From contig NYYH01000091.1 in NCBI GenBank assembly GCA_002686705.1, forward strand, positions 1 to 8,228: a DNA stretch of 8,228 bases. The letters run 5' to 3'. Source of the stretch: Bacteroidota bacterium. GTDB lineage: Bacteria; Bacteroidota; Bacteroidia; Bacteroidales; F082. The translations under genes and the position numbers were made by a program. Below are positions 1-5,717 of this stretch, piece after piece. The notes under the pieces were generated by a model. The model was not told the origin of the DNA, searched no databases, and saw only the letters and a program-made list of their open reading frames with translations. Positions within the stretch are counted from its first letter, which is position 1. Each line of letters begins with the position of its first letter.

Positions 1-140
1 ACCTGAAACGGCCACCGTTTTTCCCACCGTTGTATGGAGATCCAGAGCACAGCCTTTGCTTTTCTCGATTGTGGGCCCCATAGAACGGTGTGGCGCGTGT
101 GCGCTGCATAAGCTTTGGTCAAAATGAACTGTGCAGGAAT

Positions 141-275
141 AAATGCAGCTAACTACTTTATGTAAAAGGGGGTGGGGCCTAGTGCGCCCTGTGGGGACCT
201 ATCCCGGAGGATCCAACTCCTGCATCTCAAGTAGCCCAGTGTAGAGTACCTCATCAACAACCTGGCTGACGGTAA
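141..275. repeat. Diverged direct repeat, copy A
   Basis: The first copy of a roughly 135-bp unit. Positions 141-177 match 324-360 at 33 of 37 bases without gaps, including an identical 14-base block GCTAACTACTTTAT (148-161) and an identical GGGGGTGGGG block (168-177). Similarity continues with small gaps through the segment ending near GAGTACCTCATC, then fades at about 275. The offset between copies is 183 bp, a multiple of three. Confidence 0.7.
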
Positions 276-564
276 TGTCAGTGCAATTGGAGATGACAAA
301 AGGATGAGTTGTTGTCAGGGTGCAAATGAGGCTAACTACTTTATATAAATGGGGGTGGGGGTCTGTGCCCCCCACTGGGGGCTATCCTCCTGGAGCATCC
401 AATTCTTAGATCCCAATCAACCTGGTATTGAGCACCTCGTCGGTTACCGGGCTAACAGGGCTGGCCTACTGGCGCAGCCTTTCCATCACCACCGCATCGA
501 TAGAGGCCTACAGCCCTTCGTACTTAGGCACGGCTAGGCGGTGTCTATTTTCCTGAACCGTGTT
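199..564 (-). pseudogene. Possible decayed coding frame across the repeats
   Basis: Read on the minus strand in the frame whose codons end at 565, 382 and 199, the translation contains coding-like runs broken by stops: near the upstream end HRLAVPKYEGL, then ASIDAVVMERLRQ, then SPVTDEVLNTRL. The second repeat copy reads SQVVDEVLYTGLLEMQ in the same frame. Both copies then show ELD-x-PG close to a TAG stop (382-384 and 199-201). Because the 183-bp period is divisible by three, the copies share the frame. Most of the interrupting stops are TAG, as expected if CAG codons had mutated, but this is inference. I do not recognise the family, and GC-rich DNA can give such frames by chance. Confidence 0.2.
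324..457. repeat. Diverged direct repeat, copy B
   Basis: The second copy of the unit at 141-275. It shares the GCTAACTACTTTAT block (331-344), the G-rich block (351-360), a CTATCC-type segment near 382-388 and GAGCACCTCGTC near 430-441, which corresponds to GAGTACCTCATC in copy A. The copies differ by many point changes and a few 1-2 base gaps, so the duplication is old, or the copies are independent members of one repeat family. Confidence 0.7.
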
Positions 565-772
565 TCAGCACGCATTCAAGTTATTAATCCCAGGAAAACT
601 TCCTTGAAAAAATAGCTTTGAATTTATGCTTGTAATTACACTCGGATAAGGCAGATAATGATTTCGTTAATGAATCATTGCTGCAAAGACAAACCAACTG
701 ATAAATGAACTCAACTCTATCAAAATCATCAAATTTATGAGTTCTCAGAAATATATTCATCTTTAGATGATA
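541..772. other. AT-rich spacer, no gene seen
   Basis: This is the transition from the GC-rich repeat region to the 3' end of the oxidoreductase gene. It holds only weak inverted repeats: CTGAA/TTCAG at 553-568, AATGATT/AATCATT at 657-679 with a 9-nt loop, and TCATC/GATGA at 757-770. None is followed by a T-run on the minus strand, so no convincing terminator for the oxidoreductase gene is visible. Confidence 0.5.
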
Positions 773-1957
773 TTACTTTTGATAATTTTTTGAAATTTTG
801 GGACCCAATTCCTTGTTCAAAATATCGTTCAAATCAACTTCAGACCCAAAAGTGACACCATTATTTGAGGATAATGGATGATTTAAACTATTTTCAATTC
901 CTTCTAAGACTAGAGTAGTAAAAAAACCAGTTTGAAAAGGACTTAACATGAATTCATAGTTCTCATCGGATAATTTGTCATTTCTAAAGTCAAGGATGTT
1001 CTTAAATATTTTACCAGGATAGCTAATCCCAAATCCTGATACATTTCCGTTTTCTTCAAAGGTCCTAAATAAAGGATTTGCCCAAAGATGACCTTCAGGA
1101 TGGATTTCAACAAAACCTCCGCTTTCAGCAGGCAAATCAATCCATCCATCAGTACATATCATTCTGCTGGATTGAACAGTCAAATCAGGTGCAGAATTTG
1201 GTAAATGCCACCCAGTAATAATATGAGCAATTGAGCCATTTTTAAAAGTTACTGATGTATCAATTAATTCATAACCCAAAACAGGTTTTGGACTCAAGGA
1301 GGGCATTTTCTGAGAAAATCCAATTGCTTTTACTTTTTCAGGCACCAAATCTACAACCATCATTAACGAATCGATCATATGTACAGTGAGAAATGAGGCA
1401 GGATTGTTTTTTTCTGCAAAATCACTTGATGCAAAGAATTTTGGAGAATGGTTTGGGTCTGCAACCTTTAAAGCATCAACCATCCACCAATCTGCTATTT
1501 GCAACTCTCCATACCTACCAGTTTTGTATCTTTTGGCTAATTCTATAAGTCTGGGATCATCTCTTTTATGAAAGTCCACACCAAATATACGTTTATTTTT
1601 TTTAGCTGTTTCAATCATCAAATGTACTTCTTTAATTTTTTTTGAAGTAGGTTTTGGCATTTGGACATCTATACCATGATTGAGACAATATAGAGTTGGT
1701 TCTATATGTAAATTATCTGGAGTATTGACATGCACAACATCGAGATCACACTCTTTAACCATTTCTTCATATGATTCGTACCTAAACTTTTTACTGATAT
1801 TATATTTATCACAAAACCAGTTTCTATATTCTTCATTAGGATCAGCTACAGCAATTATTTTTAAACTTTGGGAATAATGACTACTAAAATACAAATATTG
1901 GTAAATTTCTCTCACAACCGAACCCACTCCAGCAATACCTAATTTTAATTTATTCAT
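773..1957 (-). CDS. Gfo/Idh/MocA-family NAD(P)-dependent oxidoreductase
   Basis: A 394-residue cytoplasmic protein of the glucose-fructose oxidoreductase / inositol dehydrogenase family, whose members oxidise or reduce sugars, inositols and sugar acids with NAD(P). The N-terminal Rossmann fold starts with GIAGVGSVVR (residues 7-16) and has ADP after the second strand (38-40). VNTPDNLH (77-84) is the usual family motif. The EKP catalytic motif appears as MPKP: lysine 102 and proline 103 are kept but the glutamate is replaced. The C-terminal half carries TVHMID (191-196), matching the family HxxD motif, then the beta-sheet domain. Length is normal to slightly long. The ATG at 1957 directly precedes the Rossmann strand; a weak GAG lies upstream. 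It is divergent from the dioxygenase gene and may share its control region. The exact substrate cannot be read from the sequence. Confidence 0.9.
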   Translation of the reverse strand: MNKLKLGIAGVGSVVREIYQYLYFSSHYSQSLKIIAVADPNEEYRNWFCDKYNISKKFRYESYEEMVKECDLDVVHVNTPDNLHIEPTLYCLNHGIDVQMPKPTSKKIKEVHLMIETAKKNKRIFGVDFHKRDDPRLIELAKRYKTGRYGELQIADWWMVDALKVADPNHSPKFFASSDFAEKNNPASFLTVHMIDSLMMVVDLVPEKVKAIGFSQKMPSLSPKPVLGYELIDTSVTFKNGSIAHIITGWHLPNSAPDLTVQSSRMICTDGWIDLPAESGGFVEIHPEGHLWANPLFRTFEENGNVSGFGISYPGKIFKNILDFRNDKLSDENYEFMLSPFQTGFFTTLVLEGIENSLNHPLSSNNGVTFGSEVDLNDILNKELGPKISKNYQK

Positions 1958-2053
1958 GATTACTCATTAATAATTTATTAAAAGTAGAAATAATCAATAT
2001 ATATTTTACAATATGAATTTATTTATTATTAAAAGTTGTTGTGCTAGTTTATA

Positions 2054-2072
2054 AAGAATAATTATCATTAGC
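2054..2072 (-). promoter_or_regulatory. Fur-box-like sequence
   Basis: Read on the minus strand, the 19 bases match the classical Fur consensus GATAATGATAATCATTATC at 15 of 19 positions; the plus strand matches at 14 of 19. It includes an exact GATAAT unit. It lies about 97 bp upstream of the oxidoreductase start and about 130 bp upstream of the plus-strand promoter. The surrounding DNA is very AT-rich, so chance matches are likely and the call is tentative. Confidence 0.25.
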
Positions 2073-2200
2073 AAGAAAAAACGAATTTGATTATTATCAG
2101 CATATGATTGATTTAATTAGAACTGAATAACTTAAATGATTTTTCAAAATGATTTTAAAAAAATAAAAGATATTAGTCCAAAGGGCAATAAAAATTAATC

Positions 2201-2230
2201 TTGACACCTGCCAACGAAATAAGCTATTAA
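2201..2230 (+). promoter_or_regulatory. Sigma70-type promoter for the dioxygenase gene
   Basis: A perfect -35 hexamer TTGACA (2201-2206) is followed after 18 bases by TATTAA (2225-2230), which keeps the key TA and final A of the -10 box. Transcription would start near 2237, giving a leader of about 165 nt before the dioxygenase ATG at 2402. It is the best promoter match on the plus strand in the window and could drive the whole downstream cluster. Confidence 0.5.
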
Positions 2231-2231
2231 A

Positions 2232-2248
2232 CAATATGTTCAATATTG
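2232..2248. promoter_or_regulatory. Operator-like dyad at the predicted transcription start
   Basis: CAATAT (2232-2237) and ATATTG (2243-2248) are perfect 6-base inverted repeats around a 5-base centre. The 17-bp dyad begins one base after the -10 box and covers the predicted start, a typical place for repressor binding. No regulator gene is visible in the window, so the binding protein is unknown. Short palindromes are common in AT-rich DNA. Confidence 0.3.
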
Positions 2249-2286
2249 ATTTTCTATTCAGATCTTCTAATGGAGGGATCGTATTC

Positions 2287-2310
2287 ATGGATGAGCAATT
2301 TAAAAAATAG
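2287..2310 (+). CDS. Possible 7-codon leader ORF upstream of the dioxygenase
   Basis: GGAGGG at 2272-2277 is one of the best Shine-Dalgarno sequences in the window. It stands 9 bases before an ATG at 2287 that opens a 7-residue ORF, MDEQFKK, ending in TAG. The ORF lies inside the predicted leader of the dioxygenase transcript. The dioxygenase start has no Shine-Dalgarno of its own, so the leader may load ribosomes on the mRNA or regulate it. A second ATG at 2270, overlapping the same site, opens a 33-codon frame ending at 2371, but it has no ribosome binding site in front. Function is unproven. Confidence 0.25.
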   Translation: MDEQFKK

Positions 2311-2401
2311 TTCTAATCGCTCAGAAATTAAGAAAATATATTTATATTTAAATAAAATATTTAATTCATAATTAAGCCTAAATATAAAATTTTTATTAAT
2401 A

Positions 2402-3430
2402 ATGATTAATTTGCTAGAAATAAAAGATTCATCAGGGATTCTTTCAAACAAAAACCGATTGAAGAAAAGAATGGATGAAGAAGGATATCTTTTCTTTAAA
2501 GGAGTCCTTAGTAAAGATAGAATTTTAAGTCTAAGAAAAGATATATGTGATATTTTGCAGATAAATGGATGGCTCGAAAAAGATACCGAATCTATCGATG
2601 GAATAGCAAATATTGACAAACGTTGCACCGAGGGTGAAATAGTTTATGTTAATGTTTATCATCAAATATATAAATTAAGAAGTTTCCACAATTCAGGTCA
2701 CTGGCCTGAATTAATCAATATCCTTTCAAATCTTTTTGAAAATGGAGTTTTCCCAATTCCACAAAAAATACTCCGGATATGGTTCCCTCAATTTATACTG
2801 CATACAACGCCATTCCATCAGGATTTTGTCCATTTCCAAAGTGACAAACAATATACAAGTTGGATACCACTTGGTGATTGCGACATTGATTTAGGAGGAC
2901 TTGCTGTTATTCCCTCTACCCATAGAGAAAAAAATAATCATAAATTCTCATTAGGCGCAGGAAACTTAAAAGTAGATATAAATAAATTCAAGGATTCTAT
3001 ATTTACCACCAATTATGAAGCCGGTGATTTGTTATTGTTTCATGTTAATACAATACATGGTGCTTTACCCAATAAGACCACTGATAAATTCAGGATTTCA
3101 CTTGATAACAGATTTCAACCAAAAGGTTATGAAGTTGCTGAACATTTATTAGAACCACACTTGTTTGATCAGTCGCAATTTACATGGGATGAAGTTTATA
3201 GTGACTGGAATGAAGATGATGATTTAAAATACTATTGGGAAAAAGATTCTTTCAAAATAATAAATAGAGATGAACAATACATCAAACTAGCAGTAAATGG
3301 TGCAATAAATTTAGCTAATAAAAAAAAAGATGAAAACGCAGTGTTGTTTTTAAATAGAGTCAAAGTACTTGACCCTGAATCTGAAAATGGACAAAAAGCA
3401 ATCAAAACTTTAGATCAGTTAAATTTTTAA
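2402..3430 (+). CDS. Phytanoyl-CoA dioxygenase (PhyH) family oxygenase
   Basis: A 342-residue cytoplasmic protein of the PhyH branch of Fe(II)/2-oxoglutarate oxygenases, which hydroxylate a substrate while splitting 2-oxoglutarate to succinate and CO2. The N-terminal segment has the family pattern MDEEGYLFFKGVL (24-36). The iron-binding triad is visible: H139 and D141 in FHQDFVHF, and H219 in NTIHGALPN. R231 in FRISLDNRFQP is the likely 2-oxoglutarate anchor. IPSTHR (170-175) is also typical. Residues about 296-340 form an additional helical, TPR-like tail. The ATG at 2402 is chosen because it keeps the helix before the first strand; M24 at 2471 is the alternative. No Shine-Dalgarno precedes it. 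The polyol transporter follows 77 bp downstream on the same strand, so the oxygenase may act on a related compound; the substrate is unknown. Confidence 0.85.
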   Translation: MINLLEIKDSSGILSNKNRLKKRMDEEGYLFFKGVLSKDRILSLRKDICDILQINGWLEKDTESIDGIANIDKRCTEGEIVYVNVYHQIYKLRSFHNSGHWPELINILSNLFENGVFPIPQKILRIWFPQFILHTTPFHQDFVHFQSDKQYTSWIPLGDCDIDLGGLAVIPSTHREKNNHKFSLGAGNLKVDINKFKDSIFTTNYEAGDLLLFHVNTIHGALPNKTTDKFRISLDNRFQPKGYEVAEHLLEPHLFDQSQFTWDEVYSDWNEDDDLKYYWEKDSFKIINRDEQYIKLAVNGAINLANKKKDENAVLFLNRVKVLDPESENGQKAIKTLDQLNF

Positions 3431-3434
3431 TAAT

Positions 3435-3452
3435 AAAGGAGGTAATATGTAA
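3435..3452 (+). promoter_or_regulatory. Strong Shine-Dalgarno followed by a start-stop (ATG TAA)
   Basis: AAAGGAGG (3435-3442) is the strongest ribosome binding site in the window. Four bases later comes ATG (3447-3449) followed at once by the stop TAA (3450-3452). This is a one-codon ORF located 55 bp before the binding-protein gene, which has its own weaker site AAAGGA (3497-3502). It may be a ribosome standby or stalling element, or the remains of an older gene start. Confidence 0.4.
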
Positions 3453-3507
3453 TTACACAACACATTTGCAAACCTAAAATATAATTTTTAATAAATAAAG
3501 GATTATA

Positions 3508-4806
3508 ATGAAAAATCTAATTTTAATGTTAACTTTTATTACATTCAGTTTTACTGTATTTGCAGAAAAACTTACTATTGTGAGCGTAAACAATGGTGAC
3601 ATGGTTAGAATGCAAAAATTGTCATCAGATTTCACAAACAAGAATCCAGGAATTGAACTAGATTTTCAATTCATGGAAGAAAATGTGTTACGTCAGAAAG
3701 TGACACTAGATATTACCAATAAAGGTGGTGCATATGACATCATGACCATTGGTATGTACGAGGCCCCTATGTGGGGTGAGAAAGGGTGGTTGGTTCCAAT
3801 GAATGATTTGCCATCTAAGTTTGACATCGATGATATTTTACCCGCGGTTAGGAATGGGCTTTCTCATGATGGAGTTTTATATGCATCACCATTTTATGGT
3901 GAAAGTTCTTTTACAATGTACCGTGTAGACCTTTTTGCTGAAAAAGGTTTGATAATGCCAGACAAACCCACTTGGGGCGAAATATACAAGTTCGCCAAAG
4001 CATTGCATAACCCACCAGAAGTTAACGGAATCTGTTTAAGGGGTAAGCCTGGTTGGGGGGAAAATGCAGCTTTTATTGGGACTGTTGCAAATGCATTTGG
4101 AGCCAGGTGGGTTGACGATAAATGGAACCCGCAATTGACTGGTCCCGCCTGGACACATGCAGTTAGCTTTTATGTTGATCTAGTTCAAAATTATGGACCT
4201 AAGGGCGCGCCAAATAATGGTTTTAATGAGAATTTAAAACTATTCAATCAGGGTAAGTGTGCCATGTGGATAGATGCTACTGTTGCAGCTAGTTTTGTAA
4301 CGAACAAGGAAGAAAGTACGGTTTATAATAAAGTCAATTTTGCACTTGCCCCAAGCGCTGTAACAGAAAAAGGTGGATGGTTGTGGTCTTGGGCCATTGC
4401 AATTCCTGCAGGAACCCAGAAAGAGGCTGCGGCTAAAAAGTTTATTATGTGGGCTACGTCAAAAGACTACATAAAGTTGGTTGCTGAAAAACATGGTTGG
4501 TCAAATGTACCTCCAGGTACAAGGACTTCTACTTATACCAACGCTATGTATCTAAATAATGCTCCATTTGCTAGACTTACACTTGGTGCTATGAAAGCTG
4601 CAGATCCATCAATGAATGGAACATTAAAACCAAAACCATACATTGGTGTGCAGTTCATGACTATTCCCGAATTTCAGGCCATCGGCACTGAAGCTGGAAG
4701 ACAATTCTCTGCTGCTCTTGCAGGGAGAAAATCCGTCAATGATGCATTAAAATCTGCAAATAAATCTGCTTATAAATTATTGAAAAAAGGTGGATATATA
4801 AAATAA
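3508..4806 (+). CDS. smoE: Polyol (sorbitol/mannitol) ABC transporter periplasmic binding protein
   Basis: A 432-residue extracellular solute-binding protein of family 1, which captures the sugar alcohol in the periplasm and passes it to the membrane permeases. Residues 1-19 are a signal peptide with a lysine, a hydrophobic core and cleavage likely after VFA. The mature part has the family features: AYDIMTIGMYEAPMW (75-89), YASPFYGESSFTMYR (129-143), GKCAMWIDATVAA in the second lobe and GGWLWSWAIAIPAG (near 290-303). Length and overall look fit the mannitol/sorbitol binding proteins SmoE and MtlE. AAAGGA at 3497-3502, 5 bases before the ATG, supports the start. The downstream polyol permeases and polyol dehydrogenases strengthen the assignment. 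The precise polyol (mannitol, sorbitol, arabitol or another) cannot be settled. A hairpin follows immediately, as is common after binding-protein genes made in excess. Confidence 0.88.
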   Translation: MKNLILMLTFITFSFTVFAEKLTIVSVNNGDMVRMQKLSSDFTNKNPGIELDFQFMEENVLRQKVTLDITNKGGAYDIMTIGMYEAPMWGEKGWLVPMNDLPSKFDIDDILPAVRNGLSHDGVLYASPFYGESSFTMYRVDLFAEKGLIMPDKPTWGEIYKFAKALHNPPEVNGICLRGKPGWGENAAFIGTVANAFGARWVDDKWNPQLTGPAWTHAVSFYVDLVQNYGPKGAPNNGFNENLKLFNQGKCAMWIDATVAASFVTNKEESTVYNKVNFALAPSAVTEKGGWLWSWAIAIPAGTQKEAAAKKFIMWATSKDYIKLVAEKHGWSNVPPGTRTSTYTNAMYLNNAPFARLTLGAMKAADPSMNGTLKPKPYIGVQFMTIPEFQAIGTEAGRQFSAALAGRKSVNDALKSANKSAYKLLKKGGYIK

Positions 4807-4815
4807 ATCAATTGC

Positions 4816-4844
4816 AACTGGCCCAATGCTTTATTGGGCCAGTT
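4816..4844 (+). terminator. Perfect 11-bp hairpin between binding protein and permease
   Basis: AACTGGCCCAA (4816-4826) pairs perfectly with TTGGGCCAGTT (4834-4844) around the 7-base loop TGCTTTA, 10 bases after the binding-protein stop. Only three T residues (4843-4845) follow, so it is at best a partial terminator. It more likely protects the 3' end of the upstream message and lowers permease expression relative to the binding protein, as intergenic stem-loops do in other ABC sugar operons. Confidence 0.7.
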
Positions 4845-4852
4845 TATCACTT

Positions 4853-5716
4853 ATGAGACATACACGATCTTTTTACGGAAAATTAATTTTAACCCCCACC
4901 ATTGTTTTACTGTTACTTTGGATTATTATACCCCTCTCACTTACAGTATATTTCTCTTTTCAAAGCTATAACATGCTAGATGGTTCACCAACAGGGTATG
5001 CTGGTTGGATGAACTATGATTTTTTTATATTTGATGAGGCATTTTATGACGCCATATTAAATACTTTTTTAATAGTATTATCTTTATTGTTGATTACTGT
5101 AATTTTTGGTTTTTTATTTGCCACATTACTAAATTCTGATATTTTTTTACCAAATTTTGTTAAATTACTCTATATTTCACCATTTTTAATTATTCCAAGT
5201 GTTTCCGCACTACTTTGGAAAAATTTAATGATGGACCCTATTAATGGATTTATTACTTTCATTTTAAATATGTTAAATTTTGAGGGGATCGATTTTTTGA
5301 ATGAATATCCATTAGGCTCCATTATTGCCATGTTAGCTTGGACCTGGGTTCCTTTTTCAACATTATTAATCCTTACAAGTTTAAAATCTGTAGATAAGAC
5401 CATCTTGGAATCTGCTAAAATTGACGGAGCAAATCCTTTTCAAATATCCTTGCTTGTCATATTACCCAATATACTTCGTTCAATAAATGTTGTTATATTG
5501 ATAGAGACAATTTTCTTCTTAGCTGTGTTTGCAGAAATATCAATTGCAACAAATGGTGGTCCTGGAACAGAGACAACCAACTTACCTTTTTTGATTTTTC
5601 AAAAAGGTCTTCAAAATTTTGACGTAGGTGAATCCTCTGCAGGCGGCTTGATAGCGGTTATACTGGCAAATTTCGTTGCCATTTTTCTGATTAAGATTAT
5701 GAGTAAAAACATATGA
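4853..5716 (+). CDS. smoF: Polyol ABC transporter permease, MalF-type subunit
   Basis: An inner-membrane permease of the binding-protein-dependent type, 287 residues from the chosen start. About six membrane segments are visible, near residues 11-33, 66-92, 103-123, 152-174, 207-230 and 263-284. The cytoplasmic EAA loop, which docks on the ATPase, reads ILESAKIDGANPFQISLL (184-201) with the conserved D-G-A and the following ILP. NGGPGTETTNLPFLIF (234-249) and FDVGESSAGG (256-265) are typical of polyol and sugar MalF-type permeases. I start it at 4853 rather than the in-frame ATG at 4826, because the latter lies at the end of the hairpin left arm and adds nine residues without support; neither start has a Shine-Dalgarno. 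Its stop is one base before the next permease, so the two are translationally coupled. Confidence 0.87.
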   Translation: MRHTRSFYGKLILTPTIVLLLLWIIIPLSLTVYFSFQSYNMLDGSPTGYAGWMNYDFFIFDEAFYDAILNTFLIVLSLLLITVIFGFLFATLLNSDIFLPNFVKLLYISPFLIIPSVSALLWKNLMMDPINGFITFILNMLNFEGIDFLNEYPLGSIIAMLAWTWVPFSTLLILTSLKSVDKTILESAKIDGANPFQISLLVILPNILRSINVVILIETIFFLAVFAEISIATNGGPGTETTNLPFLIFQKGLQNFDVGESSAGGLIAVILANFVAIFLIKIMSKNI

Positions 5717-5717
5717 A

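Larger units (their letters stand above)
1..540. other. GC-rich region without an intact gene
   Basis: This stretch is much richer in G and C than the rest of the window: line 361-420 counts 33 of 60 G+C, against about 15 of 60 in the permease line 5881-5940. No reading frame shows a recognisable protein, and every frame is broken by stops at short intervals. It contains two diverged direct copies of one unit (listed separately) and G- and C-runs around 168-180 and 351-380. The composition falls to the AT-rich background between about 541 and 600. It could be a decayed mobile element, a repeat family scattered in this genome, or transferred DNA. The left end lies outside the window. Confidence 0.6.
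1958..2401. other. Divergent intergenic region
   Basis: An unusually long, very AT-rich gap between two divergent genes. The half near the oxidoreductase (1958-2100) contains a Fur-box-like sequence but no promoter I can call with confidence on the minus strand. The half near the dioxygenase has a strong sigma70-type promoter at 2201-2230, a dyad at 2232-2248 and a mini-ORF with its own Shine-Dalgarno at 2272-2310. The last 90 bases before the dioxygenase are almost pure A/T and hold no ribosome binding site. No RNA gene was recognised. Confidence 0.6.

Noticed and set aside
349..537. A 62-codon plus-strand open frame in the GC-rich region
   Set aside because: It has no Shine-Dalgarno and no recognisable motif, and it lies across a diverged repeat whose other copy does not keep the frame open.
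657..679. Inverted repeat AATGATT/AATCATT as a terminator for the oxidoreductase gene
   Set aside because: The stem is short and AT-only apart from one pair, with a 9-base loop, and no T-run follows on the minus strand.
757..770. TCATC-TTTA-GATGA stem just after the oxidoreductase stop
   Set aside because: A 5-bp stem without a T-tract is too weak to call a terminator.
2120..2165. Near-repeat of an AAATGATTTT-type sequence, also similar to the start of the second permease (5717-5731)
   Set aside because: These are short A/T-rich words expected by chance in this background.
2254..2628. A 124-codon minus-strand open frame over the dioxygenase start
   Set aside because: It overlaps the N-terminus of a well-supported gene on the other strand; its low-complexity translation (rich in S, I, L, F, K) is what antisense AT-rich coding DNA gives.
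3466..3485. TTGCAA and TATAAT as a separate promoter for the binding-protein gene
   Set aside because: The two boxes are only 8 bases apart, and no suitable -35 sits 16-18 bases before the TATAAT.
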